A stretch of DNA of 27,804 nt from ZC4RG29 sp032907565. GTDB lineage: Bacteria; Bacteroidota; Bacteroidia; Cytophagales; Cyclobacteriaceae. Location of the stretch: assembly GCA_032907565.1 (NCBI GenBank), contig JAJJPK010000022.1, positions 1-27,804 of the forward strand, read 5' to 3'. Shown here in pieces: positions 7,899 to 17,323 of this stretch (positions within the stretch are counted from its first letter, which is position 1; the number at the start of each line of letters is the position of its first letter). Under the pieces are notes generated by a model. That model was not told the origin of the DNA, did no database searches, and worked only from the letters and a program-made list of their open reading frames with translations. The translations under genes and the position numbers were made by a program.

Positions 7899-9086
7899 AT
7901 GAAACGAGTATTGCTTCTATTGGTCGTGTTGGTACCTGCTGTGGCGTTTCCGCAGAAGAAAGCGCCTAAGCCGAATATCAATAAGGCGTTAAATGCGTTC
8001 AAGGCGGGCAAGCTTGATGAAGCCAAGGAAATCATCGATGCCGCCACCACGTACGAAAAGACCATGGATAAGGGGGACACGTGGTACTATCGCGGTCTGA
8101 TATACGCCGCTATTGACACCACCTCGAATGAAGCGTATCACAGCCTTGCGCCCGATGCGTTCGATGTCGCCCTAGAGTCGTTCCAGAAGGCAGATCAGTT
8201 GTCCGATGGCAAATCCGAATACAACATCATCGGTGCCAACGGCTTGCCGATCCTGAAGCCTCAGCAAATGGAAATATGGGCGGGCACGTACATTAACAAG
8301 GGCGCAAATCTTTATCAACAGGATGACCTCGAAGGGGCGCTGGAGAATTTTGAAAAGACCAGCAGGATTATTCCCGACGACACGACAGCCTATTTCTATT
8401 CTGGTATCGTCGCCAATAGTCTGGAGAAATATCAGTTGTCGTATGATAAGTTCAGAACCTACATCGACAAGGGAGGTACGTCACCCGACGCCTACTCCAT
8501 GATGCTTAACCTGCTCAACGGGCCCCTCGATAACAAGGAAAAGGCGTTGGAGCTTGCGCGTGAGGCTCAGCAAAAATTTCCCAACAACTCCGACTTCGGA
8601 AAAGTTGAGATCGGTACGCTAATCGATTTGAATCGAATTGAGGAAGCAAGAGCTGGTCTTGAGCAAGCGATAAAGAAAGAGCCGGACAACAAGATCTTGC
8701 ACTTCTATCTGGGATATGTCAACTCCAGCCTGGGCAACTCTGACGCGGCTGTCAAGAGCTACGAGGAAGCCTTACGGATCGATCCCAACTACTTTGACGC
8801 CCAGTTGCTGATGGCCAAGGAAATGTACAAGCCTGCCGAAAAGATCAAAAGGGAAATGGCTAGCCTCGGCATTTCAGCGGCCGACCGGAAGAAGAAACTT
8901 GAGCTTGACAGCCAGCTTGTCGAAAAGTTGAAGGTCGCGTTGCCCTACTGGGAGAAAGCGGAAAAAATGAATCCCACTGAAATGGAAGTTCTCGATGCGC
9001 TGTCGTCAATCTACGGCGACCTGGGAATGACAGCACAGGCGCAGCGAATTGAACAACGATACAAGGAGCTCGGCCAGGATAACTAG
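7899..9086 (+). CDS. Exported tetratricopeptide-repeat protein
   Basis: A 395-residue protein with a clean Sec signal (MKRVLLLLVVLVPAVAFPQ, likely cleaved before Gln19). Several TPR-like units can be seen: residues about 29-65 (NKALNAFKAGKLDEAKEII), 147-185 (AYFYSGIVANSLEKYQLSYDKFRTYI), 240-265 (EEARAGLEQAIKKEPDN), 266-300 (ILHFYLGYVNSSLGNSDAAVKSYEEALRIDPN), and a last pair around 345-390. It has no catalytic motif and presumably acts as a periplasmic scaffold, but the partner is unknown. It lies 39 bases after gyrA on the same strand and is followed by a strong terminator, so it probably sits at the end of the gyrA transcript. A TPR gene directly after gyrA is, as I recall, common in Bacteroidota; the functional reason is not known. 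Confidence 0.87.
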   Translation: MKRVLLLLVVLVPAVAFPQKKAPKPNINKALNAFKAGKLDEAKEIIDAATTYEKTMDKGDTWYYRGLIYAAIDTTSNEAYHSLAPDAFDVALESFQKADQLSDGKSEYNIIGANGLPILKPQQMEIWAGTYINKGANLYQQDDLEGALENFEKTSRIIPDDTTAYFYSGIVANSLEKYQLSYDKFRTYIDKGGTSPDAYSMMLNLLNGPLDNKEKALELAREAQQKFPNNSDFGKVEIGTLIDLNRIEEARAGLEQAIKKEPDNKILHFYLGYVNSSLGNSDAAVKSYEEALRIDPNYFDAQLLMAKEMYKPAEKIKREMASLGISAADRKKKLELDSQLVEKLKVALPYWEKAEKMNPTEMEVLDALSSIYGDLGMTAQAQRIEQRYKELGQDN

Positions 9087-9125
9087 CCAGGCGAATAGCT
9101 TCAGCTTTTGTTCACAAGTGATTCG

Positions 9126-9160
9126 AAAAGGGCCGGTAACCACGCCGGCCCTTTTTCTTT
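9126..9160 (+). terminator. Strong intrinsic terminator after the gyrA-TPR unit
   Basis: A perfect 11-bp stem pairs AAAAGGGCCGG (9126-9136) with CCGGCCCTTTT (9145-9155) around an 8-base loop, followed by further T residues to 9160. It lies 40 bases after the TPR stop and is the clearest Rho-independent terminator in the window. Confidence 0.92.
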
Positions 9161-9278
9161 GTATCGCACCGCACATCAATTTCCAGGGACAAAACTTGCG
9201 CGCAACCACGTATTATTGCCAAATTAAAAACCATTGGCGCTTTGGAATGCGTCGTTTTTCTAACCTCATACTGTAATC

Positions 9279-11006
9279 ATGACGAACACGTTCGGCCAGG
9301 ACACGGTTAACATCAACGGACCGGGTAAGGAAAAGAACACATTCGACGCCATAGTCATCGGCTCTGGTATGAGCGGCGGATGGGCAGCGAAAGAGCTTTG
9401 TGAAAAAGGGCTAAAGACGCTCGTGTTAGAACGCGGTCGAAACGTCGTCCACATAAAGGATTATCCCACCGCGACGATGGACCCCTGGCAGTTTCCACAT
9501 CGGAACCAGCTGCCCCGCGACGTTATCAGCGCCAATCCCATCGTCAGCAAGTGTTATGCATTTCACGAAGACACCGAACATTTTTTCGTCAAAGACAATG
9601 AACATCCCTACGTGCAGATAAAGCCCTTCGACTGGATCCGGGGATACCAGGTCGGAGGGAAGTCGTTGCTTTGGGCGCGCATGACGCAGCGGTGGGGCGA
9701 ACACGACTTTGAAGCCAACGCGCGCGATGGATTTGGTTGCGATTGGCCTATACGATACAAGGACCTCGCGCCATGGTATTCGTATGTTGAGCGGTTCGTC
9801 GGCATAAGTGGCAATCGCGATGGTCTTCCGCAGATTCCGGACGGCGAGTTTCTGCCGGCCATGGAGCTCAACTGTGTTGAAAAGCATTTCCAGGAATCAG
9901 TCAACACCAACTTTCCGGGCCGTCGGGTCGTGGTGTCGAGAACCGCCAACCTTTCGCAGGCGCATAATGGTCGGGGTCCGTGTCAGTATCGGAACCTGTG
10001 CCATCGCGGATGTCCTTTCGGTGGTTACTTCAGCGCGAATGCTGCGACTATCCCGGCTGCGGAGGCAACGGGCAACATGACCCTTCGTCCTTTCTCTGTC
10101 GTCCATTCCATCATTTACGATGAGCAGAAAGGTCGTGCTACCGGCGTTCGCGTCATCGATGCGCAGACGAAAGAAGCCATGGAGTTTTACGCCCGGATCA
10201 TCTTCGTCAACGCCGGTACCTTGAATACGACGTTGATCTTGTTGAACTCAACTTCCAACAGATTCCCTAATGGACTGGGCAACGACAGTGGTGTGCTGGG
10301 TCATTACCTGATGGACCACAACTATCGCGGTAGAGTCAGCGGCGAGCACGATGGGTTTCAGGATAAATACTACTCGGGACGTAAGCCGGGCGGTTGGTAT
10401 CTGGCCCGGTTCCGAAACTTCGGGAAAGACGTCCAGAAGGACTTCCTTCGCGGATACGCTTTTTCGGGCGGCGCAAGTAGGTCTCGCGGCAATCTTCAGG
10501 AGGGCGACCCCACCCTGGGTGCGGTCTTCAAGGAAAAGCTCAGCGAGCCGGGCATCTGGCGAATGGGAGTCACGGGGATGGGAGAACACCTGCCATACTT
10601 CGAAAATCATGTGCGCCTTAGCAAAGACAAGAAAGATGAATGGGGCATACCCCTGCTCGAAATTGACTGTGCTTACAAGGACAACGAAGTGGCTATGCTC
10701 AAGGATCTCCTTACTACCGGAGCGGAGATGATGGAGAAGGCCGGCTTCAAGAATATTCGGGCAACCGATTCGGAGCAGGCACCCGGACTGGGTATCCACG
10801 AGATGGGCACGGCGCGCATGGGCAAAGATCCCAAGACGTCAATCCTCAACGGCATCAACCAGATGCACAGTGTGAAGAATGTCTTCGTCTCAGATGGCGC
10901 CTGCATGGCATCCTCAGCCTGCCAGAATCCTTCGATCACCTACATGGCCCTCACGGCTCGTGCGGTGGATGCAGCAGTCACCGAGATGAAGAGGGGGAAT
11001 GTTTGA
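9279..11006 (+). CDS. GMC-family FAD-dependent oxidoreductase
   Basis: A 575-residue glucose-methanol-choline family flavoenzyme, probably oxidising an alcohol or sugar and passing electrons onward. The N-terminal dinucleotide fold is FDAIVIGSGMSGGWAAKEL (GxGxxG at residues 28-33) with the acidic ERG (E51) at the end of strand two for the ADP ribose. The FAD-proximal segment QVGGKSLLWARMTQRW and a Cys-rich segment (GPCQYRNLCHRGCPFGGYFS) follow. The C-terminal GMC domain contains HEMGTARMG with His507 and SSACQNPSITYMALTAR with Asn550, the expected His/Asn catalytic pair. No Tat or Sec signal is evident. No gluconate-dehydrogenase-type small subunit or cytochrome gene adjoins on the same strand, but the convergent neighbour, ending 10 bases away, carries a cytochrome c domain. 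The substrate cannot be told from sequence. Confidence 0.9.
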   Translation: MTNTFGQDTVNINGPGKEKNTFDAIVIGSGMSGGWAAKELCEKGLKTLVLERGRNVVHIKDYPTATMDPWQFPHRNQLPRDVISANPIVSKCYAFHEDTEHFFVKDNEHPYVQIKPFDWIRGYQVGGKSLLWARMTQRWGEHDFEANARDGFGCDWPIRYKDLAPWYSYVERFVGISGNRDGLPQIPDGEFLPAMELNCVEKHFQESVNTNFPGRRVVVSRTANLSQAHNGRGPCQYRNLCHRGCPFGGYFSANAATIPAAEATGNMTLRPFSVVHSIIYDEQKGRATGVRVIDAQTKEAMEFYARIIFVNAGTLNTTLILLNSTSNRFPNGLGNDSGVLGHYLMDHNYRGRVSGEHDGFQDKYYSGRKPGGWYLARFRNFGKDVQKDFLRGYAFSGGASRSRGNLQEGDPTLGAVFKEKLSEPGIWRMGVTGMGEHLPYFENHVRLSKDKKDEWGIPLLEIDCAYKDNEVAMLKDLLTTGAEMMEKAGFKNIRATDSEQAPGLGIHEMGTARMGKDPKTSILNGINQMHSVKNVFVSDGACMASSACQNPSITYMALTARAVDAAVTEMKRGNV

Positions 11007-11016
11007 GGTGCTTAAA

Positions 11017-14000
11017 CTACCTCGAAGCCATCGCCTTCTGATCAAACACTAACCCCACATTGACCAGCACAAACAGACTCGCGCCGTCAGGTGCGCCGGG
11101 CTTGCGGTACACGAGATAGAGATCGTGGAAGCCTTCCGTCGGTTGAATAGCAGCCCGTACCTGCGTGCCACCCATCTGACCTGTTGCCTGGGTAGGCGTA
11201 ATAGCGCCCGACGTGCCGATGAGTTGTCCGGTAGGAGAGCCGATCCGCACTTCGACCACGCCGCCGGCGAAGCCGTAGTTTGCTGGTGCTGATGCGATGA
11301 AGGTCATTGCTCCGACACCCGTGAGATCCACGTTTTCAAAACCAATATAGGCACCGTCGCGCGTGCCGATCATAAAGTCGTTGTCGCCGAGCCTGAACTT
11401 GTTCACACCATCATCGATGGTGGCCGTCGCTGCGGAAAAGGTCGGTGCACGAAGCACCAGCGTCTGTTCACTGCGGATCGGCGGGATGCCGTTGGCACCC
11501 TTGTCGGTGTAGGCTGCGCGGGCAATGATTACACCCTTATTCGCTGCCTGCACGCGATACTTGCCTTCCACGGGAAGCGTAACGACGGGCTTTTCACCCG
11601 CGAGGCTGAGTATGTACTCGACCATCTGCGCGGTTTCTTCTTTTGTCAGGCCAGGGTGTGCCGACATCGCTACTTCGCCCCACACACCGCTGCCACCATT
11701 GATGATCTTATCGGACAAGTAGTCAAGCGCGGCGGGATCGTCCTTATACTTTTTCGCGACGTCGATATACATTGGACCGATCGACTTCCGATCTACCTGG
11801 TGACAGGCCATGCAATCGCTTCCTTCCATGAGCGCTTTTGCAGCAGCAAACCGATCCGCTGCTGCGTCCGCAGCCTGATGTCCCCGCGCGATCTCAATCT
11901 GATCGTAACCTTCTTCGAGATAGTCGATGGTGACGGATACCGCCTGAGGTTCAATGCTCCCGTCCGCAAGGCTTCCATCCTCTTTGTCGGTCACTCTTAC
12001 AGCATATTCAATGTCCGTATTGGGGAAGAAGAAGCTCTTGTTGCCACCGGTGATCTCAAAGGATACCTGCGGTGGTTCGTTGCCAGCATGAATCTCGGTG
12101 GTCACGGTGGACGATGCTTTATGAGTATCTGTTACCGTCAGCTTCACTGCATAGATGCCAGGTTCGCTGAAGGTATAAGAGGGATTTTCGCCTTTCAGGG
12201 TCTCGACCTTTTTGCCGTCCGATGTGATTTCCCACTGATAGGTCAATTCATCTCTGTCGAAGTCGCGTGTACCTGCCGTATTAAAGGTCACTGTATGAGG
12301 AACTGCTCCTTTGGGATTGTCCACTGCCAGCTGAACCTGCGGCTTGCGATTACCTCCATTGTATTCAATGCGCACCAATCGTGAATTGTCGTTTTTCTGG
12401 AACCAGCCCGTGCCATATTCCAGCAGATACAGATCGCCGTCGGGGCCAAACGCCATGTCCATAGGGTTGCTGAACTTGTGGCTTGGCATGAATTGCTCCA
12501 TTTCGACATAGTTGCCTTCTTCATCCATGGTTACAGCCATGATCCATCCCCGCATCCATTCATAGATGAACAGTTTGCCATCATAATAATCCGGGAAAGC
12601 ACGGGGTGCTCCTTTGAAGTCTTCAGCATAAAAAACGGGGCCCGCCATTGCCGTTCGCCCACCAGTTCCCACGAGCGGAAATTCTTCGGAGCGATCATAC
12701 GGGTACCAGATGAATGCAGGCTGTGCAGGGGGCAGTTCGCGAAGGCCCGTGTTACTTGGAGACTCGTTTATTGGTTTCAGCGGGTCGAACTGTGGTCCGG
12801 ACTTTCCTGTAGCAAAGTCATATTTGTAGTATGGCTTGTTGTTACCGATAAAGTAGGGCCAGCCGAAAAAGCCGGGTTTGCGTGCCTGGTTGATTTCGTC
12901 ATGCCCCTTGGGACCGAGACCTACTGAATCCTTGTTCGCATCCGGTCCCACATCGCCCCAATACACGTAACCAGTTTTTTTGTCGACAGACAACCGGTAA
13001 GCATTACGCGTTCCCATCACGTAAATTTCAGGCCTTGTGTTCGGCGTACCGGGAGGGAACAGGTTACCTTCAGGTATTGTGTAGGTACCATCGGGTTGAG
13101 GACGTATCCGGATGATACTCCCCCGCAAGTCGTTCGTGTTGGCGGATCCCTTTTGCGCGTCCCAGGGCTCGCGGCCGGGGCGTTCGTCGATAGGCGCGTA
13201 GCCGGTGGCGTGCGGGTTTGTATTATCGCCGGTGCTGAGATATAAGTTGCCTTCAGCATCCCAGTCGATCGACCCGCCTGTGTGACAGCACTGGTCGCGT
13301 TGAACGCCTACTTCCAGAATGATTTTTTCTGATTCCGGGATTAGTTTGTTATCGACAAAATCCCATCGAGTAAGTATGTTCACGGGCTTGTCGCCTGGCT
13401 TGGAGTAATACAGATATATCCAATTATTGCTTTCAAAGTTGGGATCGACGCCGATACCGAGCAAACCATCTTCGGCTTCTCCATCACCTTTGTTGTACTT
13501 GTGGCTGACCTCCAGCTGATATATTTTCTGAACAGCGCCATCTTCGGGCGTGTACAGCTTGACGGCTCCTTTGCGTTCGATGAAGAGGACGCGATTGTCT
13601 TTAAGTACTACAAGCTCTACGGGTTCATCCAATCCTTCTGTCAGAACAACTTTGGTAAAGCGGTTTTCGTCCGGTACACGTTGGGTTTTTGCCAGTGCGA
13701 AGTTCAGGGGCTTTGGCGAGTCGCCACCCAGCACGTATTGTAGGCCGCCCCAAACATGATCGATGAAGAGCGGCTCCGTATAGCTTTCCTTCGTATGACC
13801 CATGCCGGTGTAGAATGCGCGTCCGCCATCGTATTCATGATACCAGGATATCGGGTGATCATCGCCGTTGGTCCCGCCTTCATAAGTGGACTCATCGATC
13901 TTCACCAGCACTTTGATAAGATCTCTTTTGATGGACTTGTAGTTGTAGAACTCGTCAGAACGCGTGAAGCGCGCAGGAAGTGAGTCAGAAGCAGGATGGT

Positions 14001-14475
14001 TGTGGTCAGTAACATAGAATTCCGCCGTCCGAACGTTCGGATTGTTGGGATGGCTTTCGAAGTACGCGCCCACCAGGCCGTTGTACCACGCCCAGTCGTA
14101 CTCGGTGTCTGCTGCCGCGTGAATACCAACGAAACCGCCGCCTGCCTGGATGAAGCGCTCGAAGTCGTTCTGCTGTTGCTTATTCAGCACGTCCATCGTC
14201 GTATTTAAGAAGATGACAGCGTGGTAGTTGCGTAGGTTTTCTTCATTTATTTTCGAGGCATTTTCCGTGGTGTCGACAAGTATTCCTTTCTCCTGTCCCA
14301 GCTTTTGAAACATCTTGATGCCCTCCGGAATGGATTCATGCCGGTAGCCTGCCGTTTTGCTGAAAACCAGGATTCGGGGAGAGGTCTTCTTAGAGGTACA
14401 TGAAATTCCTGCGACAGTGAGAATCACTGCGAAAAGGACCAGCACACGCGCTGCCCTGCTGAACGCTTTTATCAT
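11017..14475 (-). CDS. ThuA / PQQ-type sugar dehydrogenase / PKD / cytochrome c / CBM-like fusion lipoprotein
   Basis: A 1152-residue exported multidomain protein, probably a lipoprotein (Cys26 after a hydrophobic signal; the lipobox is atypical). Domains in order: ThuA (about 33-250, a trehalose-utilisation glutamine-amidotransferase-like fold, with GGGFVGIHAAADTEY and GMGHTKESY); a six-bladed glucose/sorbosone-dehydrogenase propeller (about 265-705, with DGLLGIGVDPNFE, HTGGSIDWDAEGNLYLSTGDN, RGSIIRIRP and MAFGPDGDLYLLEYGTG); PKD (about 708-797); a second Ig-like segment (about 800-868); monohaem cytochrome c (about 873-960, CMACH at 888-892, possible axial Met937); and a C-terminal CBM6-like sandwich (about 965-1140). 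The likely role is oxidation of a sugar or glycan-derived substrate with electrons leaving through the haem. The whole frame is intact. It is convergent with the GMC gene and divergent from the operon at 14709. Confidence 0.88.
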   Translation of the reverse strand: MIKAFSRAARVLVLFAVILTVAGISCTSKKTSPRILVFSKTAGYRHESIPEGIKMFQKLGQEKGILVDTTENASKINEENLRNYHAVIFLNTTMDVLNKQQQNDFERFIQAGGGFVGIHAAADTEYDWAWYNGLVGAYFESHPNNPNVRTAEFYVTDHNHPASDSLPARFTRSDEFYNYKSIKRDLIKVLVKIDESTYEGGTNGDDHPISWYHEYDGGRAFYTGMGHTKESYTEPLFIDHVWGGLQYVLGGDSPKPLNFALAKTQRVPDENRFTKVVLTEGLDEPVELVVLKDNRVLFIERKGAVKLYTPEDGAVQKIYQLEVSHKYNKGDGEAEDGLLGIGVDPNFESNNWIYLYYSKPGDKPVNILTRWDFVDNKLIPESEKIILEVGVQRDQCCHTGGSIDWDAEGNLYLSTGDNTNPHATGYAPIDERPGREPWDAQKGSANTNDLRGSIIRIRPQPDGTYTIPEGNLFPPGTPNTRPEIYVMGTRNAYRLSVDKKTGYVYWGDVGPDANKDSVGLGPKGHDEINQARKPGFFGWPYFIGNNKPYYKYDFATGKSGPQFDPLKPINESPSNTGLRELPPAQPAFIWYPYDRSEEFPLVGTGGRTAMAGPVFYAEDFKGAPRAFPDYYDGKLFIYEWMRGWIMAVTMDEEGNYVEMEQFMPSHKFSNPMDMAFGPDGDLYLLEYGTGWFQKNDNSRLVRIEYNGGNRKPQVQLAVDNPKGAVPHTVTFNTAGTRDFDRDELTYQWEITSDGKKVETLKGENPSYTFSEPGIYAVKLTVTDTHKASSTVTTEIHAGNEPPQVSFEITGGNKSFFFPNTDIEYAVRVTDKEDGSLADGSIEPQAVSVTIDYLEEGYDQIEIARGHQAADAAADRFAAAKALMEGSDCMACHQVDRKSIGPMYIDVAKKYKDDPAALDYLSDKIINGGSGVWGEVAMSAHPGLTKEETAQMVEYILSLAGEKPVVTLPVEGKYRVQAANKGVIIARAAYTDKGANGIPPIRSEQTLVLRAPTFSAATATIDDGVNKFRLGDNDFMIGTRDGAYIGFENVDLTGVGAMTFIASAPANYGFAGGVVEVRIGSPTGQLIGTSGAITPTQATGQMGGTQVRAAIQPTEGFHDLYLVYRKPGAPDGASLFVLVNVGLVFDQKAMASR

Positions 14476-14708
14476 CGTGGTAGGTATAGTTTAGTCTAAA
14501 GCCGGAGGATGCGTCCGGTGATTTTCGCAATATAAAAGAATTTGAGAGAAACAATACCGCGAGATTGACCGACGGCCGGAGGTCGTCAGGAACAAACGCT
14601 ACACCACGTTGTGGACACTTTTTCACGGAGCACATGAGAAACGTGCGAAATAAACGCTATTGAGAAAATGGCATAGATGTAGTCCCTGCACATGGTGGAA
14701 CAGATCGT

Positions 14709-15491
14709 ATGACCATGATAAAGGGCTTTGAGATCATAGCGGGAAATTCACCCGTGATTGCGGCAGCGATTCACGATGGCCATCACATCCGAGAGGAACT
14801 GCGTGAATATCTGAACCTGCTGCCGAATGAGAGGATGCGGGAAGAGGATCCCTACACGGGCTACATTACGGAGGTCGCGTCGAATCGGATTATTGTAAAC
14901 ACGTCGCGCTTTGAAGTCGACATAAACCGACCTCGTGACAAAGCGGTGTACAAGCAGCCATCGGACGCATGGGGCCTTCACGTTTGGAAGAAGCCGCTTC
15001 CTCAAGAGATGCTGGATCGGTCGCTCGCCCTGTACGATAAATTTTATGATGCCGTCCAGGAATTGCTGGTGCATGTTATCGGACAGCACGGCTTTTTCCT
15101 GCTTCTCGACTTGCACACCTACAACTACCGTCGCAATCCCGAATCAGAAGACAACGCCGAAGATTCTCCCGTGATCAACGTCGGAACGGAATCGTTGCCC
15201 CGAAAGTGGCACGCTGCAAAAGATCAGTTCATGCGCCAGCTCGCGCGCACGCCGATCGACGGTGGCCCGCCTGACGTCAGAGAGAACGTGAGGTTCAAGG
15301 GAGGTGAATTTTCGAGATGGGTAAACACAAATTTCGGCGCCTTCGGATTCGCCCTGGCTATAGAGTTCAAGAAGGTGTTTATGGACGAATGGACTGGCCG
15401 GGTCGACATCCATCATCTCGATCGCATCAAGGACGCCCTTACGCAAGCCATACCGGCAGTGCATAGCCAGGCACAAAGGATTGCCACATGA
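14709..15491 (+). CDS. N-formylglutamate amidohydrolase-like metallohydrolase
   Basis: A 260-residue member of the N-formylglutamate amidohydrolase (FGase/HutG) superfamily, zinc hydrolases that act on formyl, amide or peptide bonds. Visible signatures are IAAAIHDGHHIRE (H22, D23, H25, H26), REEDPYTG (E46, D47), NTSRFEVDINRPRDKAVY (R67, E69, D71, R74), LLLDLHTYNYRR (D134, H136) and ALAIEFKKVF (E219). No histidine-degradation gene is nearby, so the classic histidine pathway role is unlikely. It is the first gene of a three-gene unit: its TGA overlaps the ATG of the next gene by four bases (ATGA), implying translational coupling. The start could be the ATG at 14709 or 14715 (MTM). Family membership is firm; the substrate is open, with a peptide or amide made by the downstream ATP-grasp enzyme an attractive candidate. 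Confidence 0.88.
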   Translation: MTMIKGFEIIAGNSPVIAAAIHDGHHIREELREYLNLLPNERMREEDPYTGYITEVASNRIIVNTSRFEVDINRPRDKAVYKQPSDAWGLHVWKKPLPQEMLDRSLALYDKFYDAVQELLVHVIGQHGFFLLLDLHTYNYRRNPESEDNAEDSPVINVGTESLPRKWHAAKDQFMRQLARTPIDGGPPDVRENVRFKGGEFSRWVNTNFGAFGFALAIEFKKVFMDEWTGRVDIHHLDRIKDALTQAIPAVHSQAQRIAT

Positions 15492-17323
15492 ACGCATCAC
15501 GCAATGTCCTGTCGACGATCCGGGCACGACTGAAAAAAGGAGAACCGATCAGTGTCGAACTGCCTGCATCGGGCATTCTCAACATTGACCAGCCCGTGCC
15601 TTTTCTCCTTGTCTACCGGTTTCCGCAGGATGGCAAGGACTATTTTACCTATCAGCTCGGCATGACCGAGTCGTCGTATATCATGGCGCACGACGACGAA
15701 GGCGGCTCGCTGTCGGAATTGCTCCAGGGTCTTATCAACGAAATGTCGCAAGCCTTCGGATCTTTCCTCTTGCTTGAAGTGTGGGTCGGGACACGCGAAA
15801 ACGAAACTGACTTTACAATTTACATAAACCACAAGAGCACGGAAGCCGTGGCACAAACCTTGAAAAGAGAATTGCAGCGAAACATCGGGTATGTGCAGGT
15901 CACTGCGTCCGTTCACGAGACCGATCACATCGCGCCGCCCGGTTTCAAAGAGCTGATCGCCCGAAGCGATGCAAAGCAGATCGGCTGCCAGATGGTGGGA
16001 TTGGAAATCAAACCGATCTATATCGATTTTCAAACCCGTAAGCCGTATCCGCTTTTTGCGCGGGAGCTGCGAAAGATTTTCGGTAAGGCATTGAAGAAGG
16101 CGTTTTTCGAGTTCATTCGTCTTCACACGTCGTTTACGCCTTCACACTTTGAAATACTCGGCCCGACCCAGGTGGAAGAGCTCGTGTGGCAGATTGACGA
16201 TGCGCTGGCAAAATATAGCGATCAGTTCGACCTCCTCGCACTGATCACTCCGGTAAACGTTTCTGAAGCGTGGGAAGAATTCAAAAAGAATCATTACCGG
16301 AAGTCCCCGGTTTTCCACTACCGCCACATGCCCATTGATCCCGAGATCATCAAGCGAAAGATCTACGAGTTGCCTATCGAAAACATTGCAGATCCTACCA
16401 TCGCTTACCTTTTCCGCGACAAGCGTAAAGAAATTGACCGGATGCTGTCGATGCTCATTGATCGTGAAAAACCGGATTTCCTTCAGAGCAGCATCCAACT
16501 TTTCGGACGACTTGAAGAGACGGTGATCGACGTCGCGCGCGGTCTGCTGGTAGCCACCCCGATGATCAAGACGGAGAAATCCGACTTGATCGACGCTGAA
16601 GAATTTGCTGCAATGGCCCGAACAGAGATGGAATATCTACGGAATCAGTACGATGGCCTGGAACCTGCTGTGGAAATCCGCAAAGACGTCGTCGGTGTCC
16701 TGGTTTCCCGGGGTGTTCTCAAGATCAACAACACCTTTACCGTACAGCGTCGACGTGCAAAAGCCCTCATCCAACACGAGGTGGGCACCCATGTCGTTAC
16801 CTACTTCAATGGAAAGGCACAACCCTTCAAGTTGTTTCATCTCGGTGTACCGGGATATGAGCAACTCCAGGAAGGGCTTGCTGTGCTTGCGGAATACATT
16901 TCGGGGGGACTCACCAATCCCAGGTTGCGTACACTCGCAGCGCGGGTTGTGGCCGTGCAACACCTTGTTGCCGGCTACTCTTTTGATGAGACGTTTTACA
17001 TGCTTATCGACAAATATGACTTCAAGCCGGAGAGTTCGTTTTCGATCACCATGCGTGTATATCGCGGCGGAGGGTTCACGAAAGACGCTGTGTACCTGAA
17101 AGGCCTGCTGAGCCTGCTCAACTACATCAGGGATGGAAATGACATCGAACCGCTTCTAATCGGAAAGATTCGGCAGGATTACCTGCCCATTGTGGAAGAA
17201 CTGGTGCACCGAAAGGTGCTTCGTCCCATCCCGATCAAGCCCAGGTTTCTCGAAGATGACTACAGCAAAGAAATCCGGCGTGTAAAAAAAGGTATTACGG
17301 TTTTTAACATGATACAGATATGA
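15488..17323 (+). CDS. DUF1704 / QEGLA-motif metallopeptidase (MATCAP-related)
   Basis: A 611-residue protein of the DUF1704 family, annotated in bacteria as flavohaemoglobin expression-modulating QEGLA motif protein. Residues 1 to about 250 form an N-terminal region with no motif I recognise. The C-terminal half has the metal site HEVGTH (His430, Glu431, His435), the name-giving QEGLA (Gln461-Ala465, Glu462 a likely third metal ligand), and RVYRGGGFTKDAVYL (523-537). Eukaryotic relatives (KIAA0895L/MATCAP) are metallo-carboxypeptidases that remove the C-terminal tyrosine of tubulin, so peptidase activity is reasonable here. There is no signal peptide, so it acts in the cytoplasm. It overlaps both neighbours by ATGA junctions, placing it between an FGase-like hydrolase and an ATP-grasp ligase. 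The native substrate is unknown; the older link to flavohaemoglobin expression says nothing about mechanism. Confidence 0.88.
   Translation: MNASRNVLSTIRARLKKGEPISVELPASGILNIDQPVPFLLVYRFPQDGKDYFTYQLGMTESSYIMAHDDEGGSLSELLQGLINEMSQAFGSFLLLEVWVGTRENETDFTIYINHKSTEAVAQTLKRELQRNIGYVQVTASVHETDHIAPPGFKELIARSDAKQIGCQMVGLEIKPIYIDFQTRKPYPLFARELRKIFGKALKKAFFEFIRLHTSFTPSHFEILGPTQVEELVWQIDDALAKYSDQFDLLALITPVNVSEAWEEFKKNHYRKSPVFHYRHMPIDPEIIKRKIYELPIENIADPTIAYLFRDKRKEIDRMLSMLIDREKPDFLQSSIQLFGRLEETVIDVARGLLVATPMIKTEKSDLIDAEEFAAMARTEMEYLRNQYDGLEPAVEIRKDVVGVLVSRGVLKINNTFTVQRRRAKALIQHEVGTHVVTYFNGKAQPFKLFHLGVPGYEQLQEGLAVLAEYISGGLTNPRLRTLAARVVAVQHLVAGYSFDETFYMLIDKYDFKPESSFSITMRVYRGGGFTKDAVYLKGLLSLLNYIRDGNDIEPLLIGKIRQDYLPIVEELVHRKVLRPIPIKPRFLEDDYSKEIRRVKKGITVFNMIQI

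Noticed and set aside
11005..11023. GAGGT / ACCTC dyad between the GMC and ThuA-fusion genes as a two-way terminator
   Set aside because: It has only five base pairs, overlaps both stop codons' surroundings and lacks T runs.
11656..12384. 242-codon plus-strand frame opposite the ThuA fusion gene
   Set aside because: It is antisense to the PKD/cytochrome part of a clear gene and its translation has no coherent fold or signal.
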